DNA from: Bacteroides sp.
GTDB lineage: Bacteria; Bacteroidota; Bacteroidia; Bacteroidales; Bacteroidaceae
DNA: 9,212 nucleotides
Assembly (NCBI GenBank): GCA_021204375.1
Contig: JAJPZL010000126.1
Coordinates: forward strand, 1 to 9,212
Direction: 5' to 3'
A program made the translations under genes and the position numbers. Each line of letters starts with the position of its first letter. The first letter of the stretch is position 1. The notes beneath the pieces are model-generated. The model did no database searches. It saw only the letters and a program-made list of their open reading frames with translations, and was not told where the DNA came from. Shown here piece after piece: positions 1 through 8,090 of the stretch.

Positions 1-778
1 GTTCCGTACTCCTATTCTGGAACAGATCGAAGAGGTACAGGAATACTTTAACGAACAAATCATCAGAAAAGAACCGGCTCTTCCTAAAGTAGAAGGTCTG
101 GAAATTCCCCGTACCCTGACTCCCCGCAAAGAGCAGATCATTACCCATACCGGTTATACGGTTTCCTATAACGAAGATTGGCGCCTTCCCAGTTGGGTAG
201 CTTATGAGCTTACCCAGGAAAAAGTGCAGGGTACAGTAAAAAGAGCCACTAAATTTATACCTGATCCACAGGTAAAAGGAGCACAGGCACAAAACAGCGA
301 TTACACGAACTCCGGATACGACCGGGGACACATGGCACCTGCCGGAGATATGAAATGGAGCAAACAAGCTATGGATGAATCCTTCTTTTTTTCCAATATA
401 TGTCCCCAGGACCGCAAACTTAACGGGGGACGCTGGAAAGATGTAGAAGAGAAAGTAAGAGAGTGGGCTACGGCCGACAGTGCCATCGTCATTGTATACG
501 GCCCTATTATGGGGAAAAAACCCAAAACACTCGGCACAGGAAAAGTAGCTATACCAGATGCATTTTACAAAGTGGCCCTCTCTCCTTATCAATCACCCCT
601 CAGTGCTATCGGCTTCATTATGAAAAACGAGAACGTAAGAGGAAAACTACAGGAATATATGGTCACCATTGATAGCGTAGAAACTATTACCGGAATTGAC
701 TTCTTCCATTTACTGCCCGACGAAATAGAAAAGAAGCTGGAGTCTACCCTTAATATCCCATTGGTTTTTAAGAACTAA
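1..778 (+). CDS. DNA/RNA non-specific endonuclease (NUC1 family), 5'-truncated
   Basis: This is a sugar-non-specific, metal-dependent nuclease of the NUC1/Serratia nuclease fold. The frame is open from base 2, so the gene begins upstream of the window; 258 residues are visible. The signature DRGHMAPAGD lies at bases 320-349, where the His is the general base in this family. The downstream block SNICPQDRKLNGGRW supplies the usual Asn metal ligand. The residues before the signature (GYTVSYNEDWRLPSWVAYEL) match the normal entry into the NUC1 domain, so the GTG at 224 is internal and not the start. Domain and C-terminus look intact, ending in TAA. Bacteroidota homologues are often secreted or lipoprotein-anchored, but the N-terminus that would show this is missing. 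Family assignment is firm; the biological role (nutrient scavenging, DNA turnover) is inference. Confidence 0.93.
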   Translation, partial: FRTPILEQIEEVQEYFNEQIIRKEPALPKVEGLEIPRTLTPRKEQIITHTGYTVSYNEDWRLPSWVAYELTQEKVQGTVKRATKFIPDPQVKGAQAQNSDYTNSGYDRGHMAPAGDMKWSKQAMDESFFFSNICPQDRKLNGGRWKDVEEKVREWATADSAIVIVYGPIMGKKPKTLGTGKVAIPDAFYKVALSPYQSPLSAIGFIMKNENVRGKLQEYMVTIDSVETITGIDFFHLLPDEIEKKLESTLNIPLVFKN

Positions 779-791
779 TGCCCTATATTTG
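761..791 (+). promoter_or_regulatory. Bacteroidota-type promoter upstream of mltG
   Basis: TATATTTG at 784-791 matches the Bacteroidota -7 consensus TAnnTTTG. A TTG at 761-763 sits 20 nt upstream, the spacing expected for the -33 element. The -7 box lies about 30 nt before the mltG ATG. The -33 element overlaps the end of the nuclease gene, so mltG probably has its own promoter. Confidence 0.6.
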
Positions 792-821
792 TTGTTTCTT
801 ACAAAGAGAGAAATTAATAAC

Positions 822-1859
822 ATGAAGAAAAAGACCAGGAACATTTTGTTGACCCTTTTGGCTATCATTCTTGTAGTAGGAGCAGCGATAAGTGGAGCCA
901 TTTATTATATCCTGTTCTCTCCCCGGTTTGACCTGGCAGAGACTACCTATCTTTACATAGATCAGAACGATACACAAGACTCTGTTTTTTATAAACTCGA
1001 ACAGCTTGTTCCCTCCTCTGACCTGACAGGTTTCCGTCGGATGGCGGCTCATTATAAATATGCTGACAAGATCCGTACAGGACGTTATGCCATTGAGCCC
1101 TCCGATAATAATTATAACCTCTACAATCGCCTGGCACGAGGTATGCAGAGCCCTGTTAAACTTACTATTAATTCCGTACGGACCAAAGAAGATCTGGCCC
1201 GGAATCTTGGCGAACGACTCATGATCGACTCAATAGAGATCTCCACTCTTCTGTACAACCCGCAGTTTTATGAAAAAATGGGATATACTACCGAAACTAT
1301 TTTTTGCATGATCCTTCCTAATACCTATGAAATATACTGGAATATAGGTGTCCAAAGCCTGATGGAACGTCTACAGAAAGAACACGACCGTTTCTGGAAC
1401 GAAGAACGCAGGAAAAAAGCTGAAGCTATTGGAATGACACCCACAGAAGTCTCGATACTGGCTTCGATTGTAGATGAAGAGACCAATGTGAACGATGAAA
1501 AACCAGTGGTAGCCGGTCTTTATCTGAACCGATTGAAAAAAGGAATACTCCTTCAGGCCGATCCTACCGTAAAATTCGGGCTTCAGGATTTCGCATTGCG
1601 CCGCATAACCAATCAGCACCTGCAACACGATTCTCCCTATAATACCTACAAATATACAGGCCTCCCTCCGGGTCCTATCCGCATTCCCTCTATCCAGGGG
1701 ATAAACAGTGTACTGGATCATAGCGAACACAATTATATTTATATGTGTGCCAAAGAAGATTTCTCAGGCAGACACAATTTTGCCGTTACTCTTTCTCAAC
1801 ATATGGCCAATGCAAGAAGATATCACGAAGCCTTAAATAAAAGAAATATTTATCGTTGA
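822..1859 (+). CDS. mltG: Endolytic murein transglycosylase MltG (YceG-like)
   Basis: MltG is an inner-membrane lytic transglycosylase that cuts nascent glycan strands and is thought to terminate their elongation. I chose the ATG at 822 (345 aa), which gives a short Lys-rich cytoplasmic tail and then one membrane helix at about residues 8-32. A TTG frame start at 789 falls inside the promoter box and is rejected. Family landmarks are LPNTYEIYW (165-173), ASIVDEET (214-221), QADPTV (245-250) and GLPPGPI (280-286). By recalled alignment to E. coli MltG (ASIVEKET), Glu220 occupies the catalytic Glu218 position; the Asp218 here replaces the non-catalytic Glu two places earlier. Length is normal for the family (E. 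coli about 340 aa). The gene is separated from iorA by 73 nt containing a new promoter box. Confidence 0.95.
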   Translation: MKKKTRNILLTLLAIILVVGAAISGAIYYILFSPRFDLAETTYLYIDQNDTQDSVFYKLEQLVPSSDLTGFRRMAAHYKYADKIRTGRYAIEPSDNNYNLYNRLARGMQSPVKLTINSVRTKEDLARNLGERLMIDSIEISTLLYNPQFYEKMGYTTETIFCMILPNTYEIYWNIGVQSLMERLQKEHDRFWNEERRKKAEAIGMTPTEVSILASIVDEETNVNDEKPVVAGLYLNRLKKGILLQADPTVKFGLQDFALRRITNQHLQHDSPYNTYKYTGLPPGPIRIPSIQGINSVLDHSEHNYIYMCAKEDFSGRHNFAVTLSQHMANARRYHEALNKRNIYR

Positions 1860-1885
1860 AAATCCCTATAACGTAAAGGATTGCC

Positions 1886-1893
1886 TATCTTTG
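1886..1893 (+). promoter_or_regulatory. -7 promoter box for the iorA operon
   Basis: TATCTTTG matches the Bacteroidota -7 consensus TAnnTTTG and lies 39 nt before the iorA ATG. No convincing -33 TTTG sits at the usual 19-21 nt spacing; the nearest TTG (1856-1858) is 27 nt away. The leader between this box and the ATG is A-rich with no Shine-Dalgarno, which is common in the phylum. Confidence 0.5.
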
Positions 1894-1932
1894 TAGCCAT
1901 TAAAAAGATCTTGAAAACTAAAAAATAAAATA

Positions 1933-3528
1933 ATGAGTAAACAACTCCTTCTGGGCGACGAAGCAATTGCCCAGGCCGCTCTGGATGCAGGACTTTCCGG
2001 TGTATATGCCTATCCGGGAACTCCATCTACTGAAATCACGGAATATATACAAGCATCCCCCATCACCCGTGAGCGTTCCATTCACAGTCGTTGGGCCTCG
2101 AATGAAAAAACAGCCATGGAGGCAGCCCTGGGCATGTCTTTTGTCGGTAAGAGAGCGCTCGTTTGTATGAAACACGTAGGCATGAACGTAGCTGCCGACT
2201 GTTTTATCAACTCAGCTATTACCGGTGTAAAAGGAGGCTTGATGGTGCTGGCAGCTGATGACCCCAGTATGCACTCCTCGCAGAACGAACAGGATAGCCG
2301 TTTTTACGGAGACTTTTCCCTGATCCCTATGTATGAACCTTCTAACCAGCAGGAGGCCTATGACATGGTATACAATGGATTTGAATTTTCCGAAAAAATT
2401 GGTGAACCTATCCTGATACGTATTGTAACCCGCCTGGCACACTCCCGATCAGGAGTAGAACAACAACCTCTCAAACCCCAGAACGAGATCTCTTTCAGCG
2501 ACGATCCCCGACAATTCATTCTGCTTCCGGGAAATGCCCGCAAACGTTACAAAGAACTTCTTCTTCGTCAGGAGGATTTTATAAAAGCCTCCGAAGAGTC
2601 TCTCTATAACTCTTACATAGACGGCCCCAACAAAAAACTGGGTATTGTAGCCTGCGGTATCGGTTACAACTATCTGATGGAACACTACCCGGAAGGATGC
2701 GAATACCCCGTACTGAAAATAGGGCAGTATCCGTTACCTAAAAAACAGCTTCAAAAGCTGGCTATCGATTGTCAGGAACTCCTTATCCTGGAAGATGGCC
2801 AACCCTTTGTGGAGAGCCAGCTGAAAGGCTATCTGGGAGTAGGCTTAAAAATAAAAGGTCGCTTGGACGGTACCCTCTCACGTGACGGAGAACTTACTCC
2901 TGATAAAGTTGCACAGGCTCTCGGGATCGAAACCAACCAACTGTTTAACGTTCCCTCTATCGTAACCATGCGCCCGCCAGCACTCTGCGAAGGATGCGGA
3001 CACAAAGACGTATATACCATTCTGAATGAAATACTACGTAGTGAATATCCCGCTCACAAGGTATTCAGTGATATTGGTTGCTATACCCTGGGCGCAAACG
3101 CCCCTTTCAATGCGATCAACTCTTGTGTAGATATGGGAGCTTCCATTACTATGGCGAAAGGTGCAGCAGATGGCGGGCTTTACCCGGCAGTAGCCGTTAT
3201 CGGAGATTCCACTTTTACCCATTCCGGAATGACCGGACTACTGGATTGCGTCAACGAAAATTCCAACGTAACCATTGTGATCTCAGATAATGAAACCACC
3301 GCCATGACCGGAGGGCAGGACTCAGCCGGAACCGGCAGACTGGAAGCTATCTGTCTCGGGCTTGGAGTAGATCCCGACCACGTACGGGTAGTAGTCCCGC
3401 TTAAAAAGAACTACGAAGAGATGAGGCAGCTTATCCGCGAAGAGATCAATTATCCGAGTGTTTCAGTTATTATTCCCCGCAGAGAGTGTATACAGACACT
3501 TTCGCGTAAAAAAAAGAAAAACAGTTAA
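1933..3528 (+). CDS. iorA: Indolepyruvate ferredoxin oxidoreductase, alpha subunit
   Basis: This is the thiamine-diphosphate subunit of an arylpyruvate:ferredoxin oxidoreductase (arylpyruvate + CoA + oxidised ferredoxin to arylacetyl-CoA + CO2 + reduced ferredoxin). The 531 residues show the N-terminal pyrimidine-binding domain (YPGTPSTEI at 27-35, SNEKTAMEAALG at 56-67). A C-terminal pyrophosphate-binding domain carries CEGCGHKDVY (352-361), GDSTFTHSG (424-432) and SDN (451-453). Archaeal IorA proteins continue into a C-terminal 2[4Fe-4S] ferredoxin domain with two CxxCxxCxxxC sets. Here the protein stops soon after IIPRRECIQTL with a basic tail (KKKKNS), so that domain is absent. The frame is clean and ends just before iorB, so this is not an obvious truncation. 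It is the first gene of a tight block with iorB and paaK. Substrate (indole-, phenyl- or hydroxyphenylpyruvate) cannot be told from sequence. Confidence 0.93.
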   Translation: MSKQLLLGDEAIAQAALDAGLSGVYAYPGTPSTEITEYIQASPITRERSIHSRWASNEKTAMEAALGMSFVGKRALVCMKHVGMNVAADCFINSAITGVKGGLMVLAADDPSMHSSQNEQDSRFYGDFSLIPMYEPSNQQEAYDMVYNGFEFSEKIGEPILIRIVTRLAHSRSGVEQQPLKPQNEISFSDDPRQFILLPGNARKRYKELLLRQEDFIKASEESLYNSYIDGPNKKLGIVACGIGYNYLMEHYPEGCEYPVLKIGQYPLPKKQLQKLAIDCQELLILEDGQPFVESQLKGYLGVGLKIKGRLDGTLSRDGELTPDKVAQALGIETNQLFNVPSIVTMRPPALCEGCGHKDVYTILNEILRSEYPAHKVFSDIGCYTLGANAPFNAINSCVDMGASITMAKGAADGGLYPAVAVIGDSTFTHSGMTGLLDCVNENSNVTIVISDNETTAMTGGQDSAGTGRLEAICLGLGVDPDHVRVVVPLKKNYEEMRQLIREEINYPSVSVIIPRRECIQTLSRKKKKNS

Positions 3529-3534
3529 GGAGTC

Positions 3535-4116
3535 ATGAAAAAAGACATTATATTATCCGGTGTAGGAGGACAAGGTATTCTCTCCATCGCCACAGTGATC
3601 GGTAAAGCAGCTCTGAAAGCTAACCTTTACATGAAACAGGCAGAGGTACACGGAATGAGTCAGCGCGGTGGCGACGTACAATCCAATCTTCGCATCAGTG
3701 ACCGACCTATTGCTTCAGACCTTATTCCCTGTAGCAAATGTGACCTTATTATTTCGCTCGAACCTATGGAAGGACTTCGTTATCTGTCCTATCTCAGCCA
3801 GGAAGGATGGCTCGTTACCAACGAAACACCCTTTAAAAATATTCCCGACTATCCGGATGAAGCTGAGATCAGGACCGAAATAGAAAGGCTTCCCCGTAAA
3901 GTAATTCTGAATGTAGATGCAATAGCGAAACAGATCGGATCCGTCAGAGTAGCCAATATGGTACTACTGGGAGCAACGACTCCCTTCCTGGGACTGGCTT
4001 ACGAAAAGATCGAAGAAAGTATCCGGGAGATATTCGGATCCAAAGGTGAAGCTATTGTAGAGATGAACCTGAAAGCACTGGCTACCGGAAAAGAGATCGC
4101 AGAAAATGTAATGTAA
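3535..4116 (+). CDS. iorB: Indolepyruvate ferredoxin oxidoreductase, beta subunit
   Basis: This is the partner subunit of IorA, corresponding to the gamma domain of 2-oxoacid:ferredoxin oxidoreductases that helps bind CoA. The 193 residues match the family's usual length. Hallmarks are GVGGQG at residues 9-14 and AEVHGMSQRGGDVQSNLRIS from residue 36. The ATG lies 6 nt after the iorA stop, and AGGAG directly precedes it, one of the few good Shine-Dalgarno sequences in the window. This points to translational coupling and equal dosage with iorA. No iron-sulfur motif is seen here either. Confidence 0.95.
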   Translation: MKKDIILSGVGGQGILSIATVIGKAALKANLYMKQAEVHGMSQRGGDVQSNLRISDRPIASDLIPCSKCDLIISLEPMEGLRYLSYLSQEGWLVTNETPFKNIPDYPDEAEIRTEIERLPRKVILNVDAIAKQIGSVRVANMVLLGATTPFLGLAYEKIEESIREIFGSKGEAIVEMNLKALATGKEIAENVM

Positions 4117-4131
4117 ATACGTACTGAATCG

Positions 4132-5436
4132 ATGAAGAACATATATTGGGAAGAAGAAATTGAAACCATGCCGCGTACCAACCTGGAAAACCTCCAGGTA
4201 ACACGACTTAAAAAAACCATCCGGATAGCCCGCCACTCTCCCTACTACAACCAGGTATTTTCCCAACATAACATTACGGAAGAGAACATAAATAGAGTAG
4301 AAGATATCCGCAAATTACCCTTCACGACCAAACAGGATATGCGGGAATATTACCCTTTCGGACTGGTATCTGGTGAGATGAAAGATGCAGTACGTATACA
4401 TTCTTCCAGTGGTACAACCGGAAATCCCACTGTAGTGGTTCATTCCCAACATGATCTCGACTCCTGGGCGAATCTGGTAGCCCGTTGCCTCTATATGGTA
4501 GGCCTCCGTAATACGGACGTTTTCCAGAACAGTTCGGGCTACGGTATGTTTACCGGTGGACTCGGATTCCAGTACGGAGCCGAACGCCTGGGAGCTCTCA
4601 CCGTACCCGCAGCAGCCGGAAACAGTAAAAGGCAGATCAAGTTCATTACCGACTTCGGCACTACAGCTCTCCACGCCATTCCCAGCTATGCTATCCGGTT
4701 AGCCGAAGTTTTTCAGGAAGAGGGAATAGATCCGGAATCCTCCAGCCTCCACACTCTTATTATCGGTGCTGAACCCCATACAGACGAACAACGTCGTAAA
4801 ATTGAGAAGATGTTGGGTGTAAAGGCTTACAATTGCTTCGGAATGACCGAAATGAACGGTCCCGGTGTAGCTTTTGAATGTACGGAGCAAAACGGGATGC
4901 ATTTTTGGGAAGATTGCTATATCATAGAAATCATCAATCCCGATACACTGGAACCCGTTCCGGTAGGTGAGATCGGAGAACTGGTCATCACTACCCTGGA
5001 TCGCGAAATGATGCCGCTGATCCGTTACCGTACCCGTGATCTTACCCGTATCCTTCCCGGAACCTGCCCCTGCGGACGTACCCATGTACGGATTGACCGT
5101 ATCAAAGGACGTAGTGACGATATGTTCATTATCAAAGGAGTCAATATCTTTCCCATGCAGATTGAGAAAATACTCCATCAGTTTCCGGGTTTGGGAACTA
5201 ATTATCTCATCACTTTGTTAAGTAAAGAGAACCAGGACGAGATGATCGTAGAGGTAGAACTGAGCGATCTATCAACCGATAATTATGTAGAACTGGAAAG
5301 CATCCGGAAAGAGATCATCCGGCAGCTCAGAGACGAAATACTGGTAACTCCACGGGTAAACCTGGTAAAAAAAGGTTCTCTGCCTCGCAGTGAAGGAAAA
5401 GCAGTACGGGTAAAAGATCTCAGAAACAATCATTAA
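4132..5436 (+). CDS. paaK: Phenylacetate-CoA ligase (AMP-forming), PaaK-like
   Basis: This ANL-superfamily enzyme activates an arylacetate with ATP and CoA to give arylacetyl-CoA, AMP and pyrophosphate. The 434 residues match PaaK length. Adenylation motifs are in order: [10 protein letters not shown] phosphate-binding loop (91-100), [10 protein letters not shown] (236-245), YRTRD (299-303), CPCGR (312-316), IKGRSDDM hinge (324-331) and GVNIFP (336-341). The C-terminal [13 protein letters not shown] contains the Lys expected for adenylate formation. The start is 15 nt after iorB. With iorAB it links free arylacetate to arylpyruvate through arylacetyl-CoA. No ring-oxidation genes (paaABCDE type) are nearby, which argues against aerobic phenylacetate breakdown. 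Exact aryl substrate is unknown. Confidence 0.93.
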   Translation: MKNIYWEEEIETMPRTNLENLQVTRLKKTIRIARHSPYYNQVFSQHNITEENINRVEDIRKLPFTTKQDMREYYPFGLVSGEMKDAVRIHSSSGTTGNPTVVVHSQHDLDSWANLVARCLYMVGLRNTDVFQNSSGYGMFTGGLGFQYGAERLGALTVPAAAGNSKRQIKFITDFGTTALHAIPSYAIRLAEVFQEEGIDPESSSLHTLIIGAEPHTDEQRRKIEKMLGVKAYNCFGMTEMNGPGVAFECTEQNGMHFWEDCYIIEIINPDTLEPVPVGEIGELVITTLDREMMPLIRYRTRDLTRILPGTCPCGRTHVRIDRIKGRSDDMFIIKGVNIFPMQIEKILHQFPGLGTNYLITLLSKENQDEMIVEVELSDLSTDNYVELESIRKEIIRQLRDEILVTPRVNLVKKGSLPRSEGKAVRVKDLRNNH

Positions 5437-5446
5437 AATCCCTTGC

Positions 5447-6017
5447 ATGGAGTTACTGAAGAAAAGAATAGCAGAAGATGGAAGTTGTTATCCGGGAGGG
5501 ATCCTTAAAGTAGATAGCTTTATCAATCATCAGATGGATCCTGTATTGATGAAATCCATCGGAGTAGAGTTTGTGAAGCGGTTTGCCTCAACCGGTGTCA
5601 ATAAGATCATGACCATTGAAGCCAGCGGTATTGCTCCCGCCATTATGACCGGATACCTGCTGGACTTACCCGTAGTATTCGCCAAAAAGAAATCTCCCCG
5701 TACTATTAAGAATGCCATTTCTACTACTGTACACTCCTTTACCAAAGACCGTGAGTATGAGGTAGTGATCAGTGCCGATTTTCTCACTCCGGAAGATAAA
5801 GTTCTTTTTATTGACGACTTCCTGGCCTATGGAAATGCAGCGTTAGGTATATTAGACCTGATCCGTCAATCAGGTGCTACGCTGGTAGGTATGGGTTTTA
5901 TTATCGAAAAAATCCTTTCAGAGGGGAAGAGATAGGCTGGAGAAAGAGGGAGTGCGCATAGAATCACTCGCTATTATCGAGGACCTTTCCGATTGTCGGA
6001 TAAAGATTAAAGAATAA
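5447..6017 (+). pseudogene. xpt: Xanthine phosphoribosyltransferase with a 3' frameshift
   Basis: Xpt salvages xanthine with PRPP to form XMP. The ATG lies 10 nt after paaK. Matching features are [13 protein letters not shown] (20-32), [13 protein letters not shown] (57-69) and the PRPP loop [13 protein letters not shown] (119-131). The open frame ends at TAG 5933-5935 after 162 residues. The missing C-terminus continues in the next frame ([20 protein letters not shown] from 5931) to TAA at 6015-6017. This matches the Bacillus Xpt ending ([20 protein letters not shown], recalled). Removing one base from the GGGG at 5923-5926 or its immediate surroundings restores a 189-aa protein reading EGRDRLEK, a normal family length (about 190). 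All active-site motifs precede the lesion. It may be a consensus sequencing error in an intact gene, or real. Confidence 0.88.
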
Positions 6018-6038
6018 CAACTCTTTTCCCAATAATAT

Positions 6039-6074
6039 AAAAATCTCTCAGTTTTTAAAAAGGAGAGATTTTTT
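6039..6074 (+). terminator. Intrinsic terminator closing the ior-paaK-xpt block
   Basis: A perfect 11-bp inverted repeat, AAAAATCTCTC (6039-6049) with GAGAGATTTTT (6063-6073), is separated by a 13-nt loop. The right arm runs into a T tract at 6069-6074. The stem is A/T-rich at its base and could also act on transcripts from the opposite strand. It lies 22 nt after the restored xpt stop, which supports xpt as the last gene of the operon. Confidence 0.85.
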
Positions 6075-6250
6075 ATATATTTTCTTTTCATGTATCCACT
6101 CTTACATGTCCGGGATTTTTCTAATATCTTTTTCAGGCCTATTATTTCTGACCTATATCAAAACCCTTCATTCTTAAGATTGAATTTGTCCCGAACCATT
6201 CCCTGGAATCAAGAGTTATACTAACATATACTTAGTAAAATCATCACAAT
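6075..6250. other. Intergenic leader of the pyruvate oxidase gene, with two small dyads
   Basis: No coding sequence is supported in this stretch. It holds two short perfect dyads: CATGTA-N8-TACATG at 6089-6108 and TACTAA-N7-TTAGTA at 6219-6237. The second ends 13 nt before the ATG, where it could form a weak mRNA hairpin or an operator. No exact TAnnTTTG box is present; partial matches such as TATCTTTT near 6126 lack the final G. The promoter of the downstream gene is therefore not assigned. Confidence 0.4.
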
Positions 6251-7996
6251 ATGGAAAATCAAAATTCTCAGGAGAAAAAAATAAAATCAGGCATAGCCAT
6301 GCTGGATGTACTGGAAAGCTGGGGAATAGATCACATTTACGGCATTCCCGGCGGCTCCTTTAACTCTACCATGGATGCCCTGTATGACAAACGAAACAGT
6401 ATACGTTATATCCAGGTACGCCACGAAGAAGTAGGGGCCATGGCTGCCGCAGCCGATGCCAAGCTAATCGGAAAGATCGGAGTATGTTTTGGTACCGCAG
6501 ACCCCGGAGCCACTCACCTGTTCAACGGACTCTACGACGCCCAGCTTGACCATGTACCCGTACTGGCACTGGTAGGGCAGGTAGCCTCTACCGCCATGAA
6601 TCTTAATGCCTTTCAGGAGATGAATGAGAACCCCATGTTTGTTGATGTAAGCATCTATAACCGTACTGTAATGAACCCGCAAAGCCTGCCCTTTATCATA
6701 GACGAAGCTATCCGCCGTGCTTATGAACACAAAGGTGTAGCCGTGGTGACCTTACCGGTAGATTACGGATTTACAAACATTGTCGAAGTAGACGTATCCT
6801 CCGCAAAAAATCACCGTACAGGTTTCCCTCTACCGGATGATAAAGATATAAAGGAAGTCATTAAACTAATCCAGGAATCTGACAGGCCTGTACTCTACAT
6901 CGGACATGGAACAAGGGGAGCCACCGAAGAGGTATTGGCACTAGCACAGCATTTTTCCATGCCTATTATAACCTCCGTACTGGCTAAAGGAATTATACCT
7001 GATAATCATCCATACCTGATGGGAACAGCTGCACGGGCGGCCACTAAATCAGCCAATGAAGCCCTGGCGGCTTCCGACCTCATCCTCTTTATCGGAAGTG
7101 ACTTTCCCTTTGCCCGTATCTTCTTCCCTCAGCATGTTAAATTTATCTAGGTAGATATTGATTCTTCCAAACTCGGGAGTCGTCATAAAACCGATGTAGC
7201 TATCTTAGGAGATGCCCGTGAAACAATGAAAAGAATGATCAATCAGGGAAGCCCTAAAGCCCCCACTCCTTTTTTAAAAGCTAACCTGCGTAATCGGGAA
7301 AACTGGAATAACTGGATGAAAAGTTTTAAAGAGAGCAAAGAAGTCCCTGTACGGACCGAACCTGTATTTAAAGAGATCAACCGTATCGCCACAGAAGATG
7401 CCGTCTTTACTACCGATGTAGGCAATGTAACCATTGATGCCGTCCGCCAGCTGAATATGAACGGCCGTAATCAACTCTTTACCACTTCCGGACTCTTTGC
7501 TACTATGGGCTATGCAGTTCCTGCAGGAATTGCAGCCAAACTCAGCTTTCCCGACAGGCAGGTATTTACCCTAAGCGGCGACGGAGGCTTTGCTATGGTT
7601 ATGCAGGATATCATTACTCAGGTTAAATATAATCTACCCATTATCAATATTGTTTTCTCCAACAACTCCTTAGGTTTTATTGACGCTGAACAGGAAGACA
7701 CCAACCGCCTTAAATTCGGCGTAGACCTTCAGGGAGCCGATTTTGCGAAAATAGCCGAAGGAATGGGTGCCAGAGGATTTACCATTACCCGCAGAGACCA
7801 ACTCAGAGATGTCTTTGATAAAGCCAGGAAGAGTAATCTCCTGGTAGTGATCGATATAAAGACCGGTAACAGACGCCCCTTCCCGGCTGAAGCTATGATA
7901 CTGGATGAAGACATCTATACCGGCGAAAAAATTGCTGCTTTTAAAAAACGATTCGGAATAACCGAACTCCCTTTATTAAAAGAGTTATTAAAGTAG
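6251..7996 (+). pseudogene. Pyruvate oxidase-like ThDP/FAD enzyme interrupted by an in-frame TAG
   Basis: Reading through one stop, the 581 codons align along their length with Lactobacillus plantarum pyruvate oxidase, which makes acetyl phosphate, CO2 and H2O2 from pyruvate, phosphate and O2. The N-terminal domain has YGIPGGS (30-36), VRHEEVGAMAAAADAKL (56-72) with the likely catalytic Glu59, and QEMNENP. The central FAD-type domain covers about 200-350. The C-terminal ThDP domain has SGDGGFAMVMQD (442-453) and VFSNNSLGFI. TAG at 7148-7150 is codon 300, within VKFI-stop-VDIDSSKLGSRHKTD. The recalled Lactobacillus sequence has FLQIDIDPAKLGKRHKTD here, so TAG stands in place of Gln (CAG to TAG, one change). 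The frame is otherwise unbroken. Restart at ATG 7226 would give only the C-terminal half. A quinone-linked PoxB or another ThDP oxidase activity is possible. Confidence 0.87.
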
Positions 7997-8022
7997 TTTT
8001 AGAGATTTCACTCCCGAAAAGT

Positions 8023-8050
8023 AGGAATTTATATCCCTTTTAAGGAATTT
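8023..8050 (+). repeat. Short direct repeat AGGAATTT, 20-nt period
   Basis: AGGAATTT occurs at 8023-8030 and again at 8043-8050, on the same strand and exactly 20 nt apart. It lies just upstream of the -7 box of the lipoprotein gene, overlapping where a -33 element would be. Two turns of the helix would suit a regulator, but eight bases in A/T-rich DNA may be chance. Confidence 0.3.
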
Positions 8051-8058
8051 CCATTTTT

Positions 8059-8066
8059 TATCTTTG
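8059..8066 (+). promoter_or_regulatory. -7 promoter box for the small lipoprotein gene
   Basis: TATCTTTG matches TAnnTTTG and lies 24 nt before the chosen ATG at 8091. The -33 region (around 8036-8041) is only T-rich, without a clear TTTG. The box shows that 8091 and not an upstream TTG is the likely start, and that transcription starts anew after the pyruvate oxidase gene. Confidence 0.5.
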
Positions 8067-8090
8067 GGATACCATCAAAAACTAAATACC

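Noticed and set aside
224..778. A 184-aa nuclease starting at GTG 224
   Set aside because: The frame is open to the window edge and the residues before 224 belong to the NUC1 domain.
789..821. Extended MltG start at TTG 789
   Set aside because: It overlaps the TATATTTG promoter box; ATG 822 gives a standard N-terminal membrane anchor.
4699..5178. Minus-strand 159-aa open frame inside paaK
   Set aside because: It is wholly antisense to a strongly supported gene and its translation shows no recognisable motif; the same holds for the other antisense frames.
7226..7996. A separate 256-aa ThDP enzyme gene
   Set aside because: It is in the same frame as the upstream half, with continuous homology across the TAG; it is one interrupted gene.
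8064..8090. Upstream TTG start for the small lipoprotein
   Set aside because: It lies within the TATCTTTG box and would bury the signal peptide; ATG 8091 fits a lipoprotein leader.
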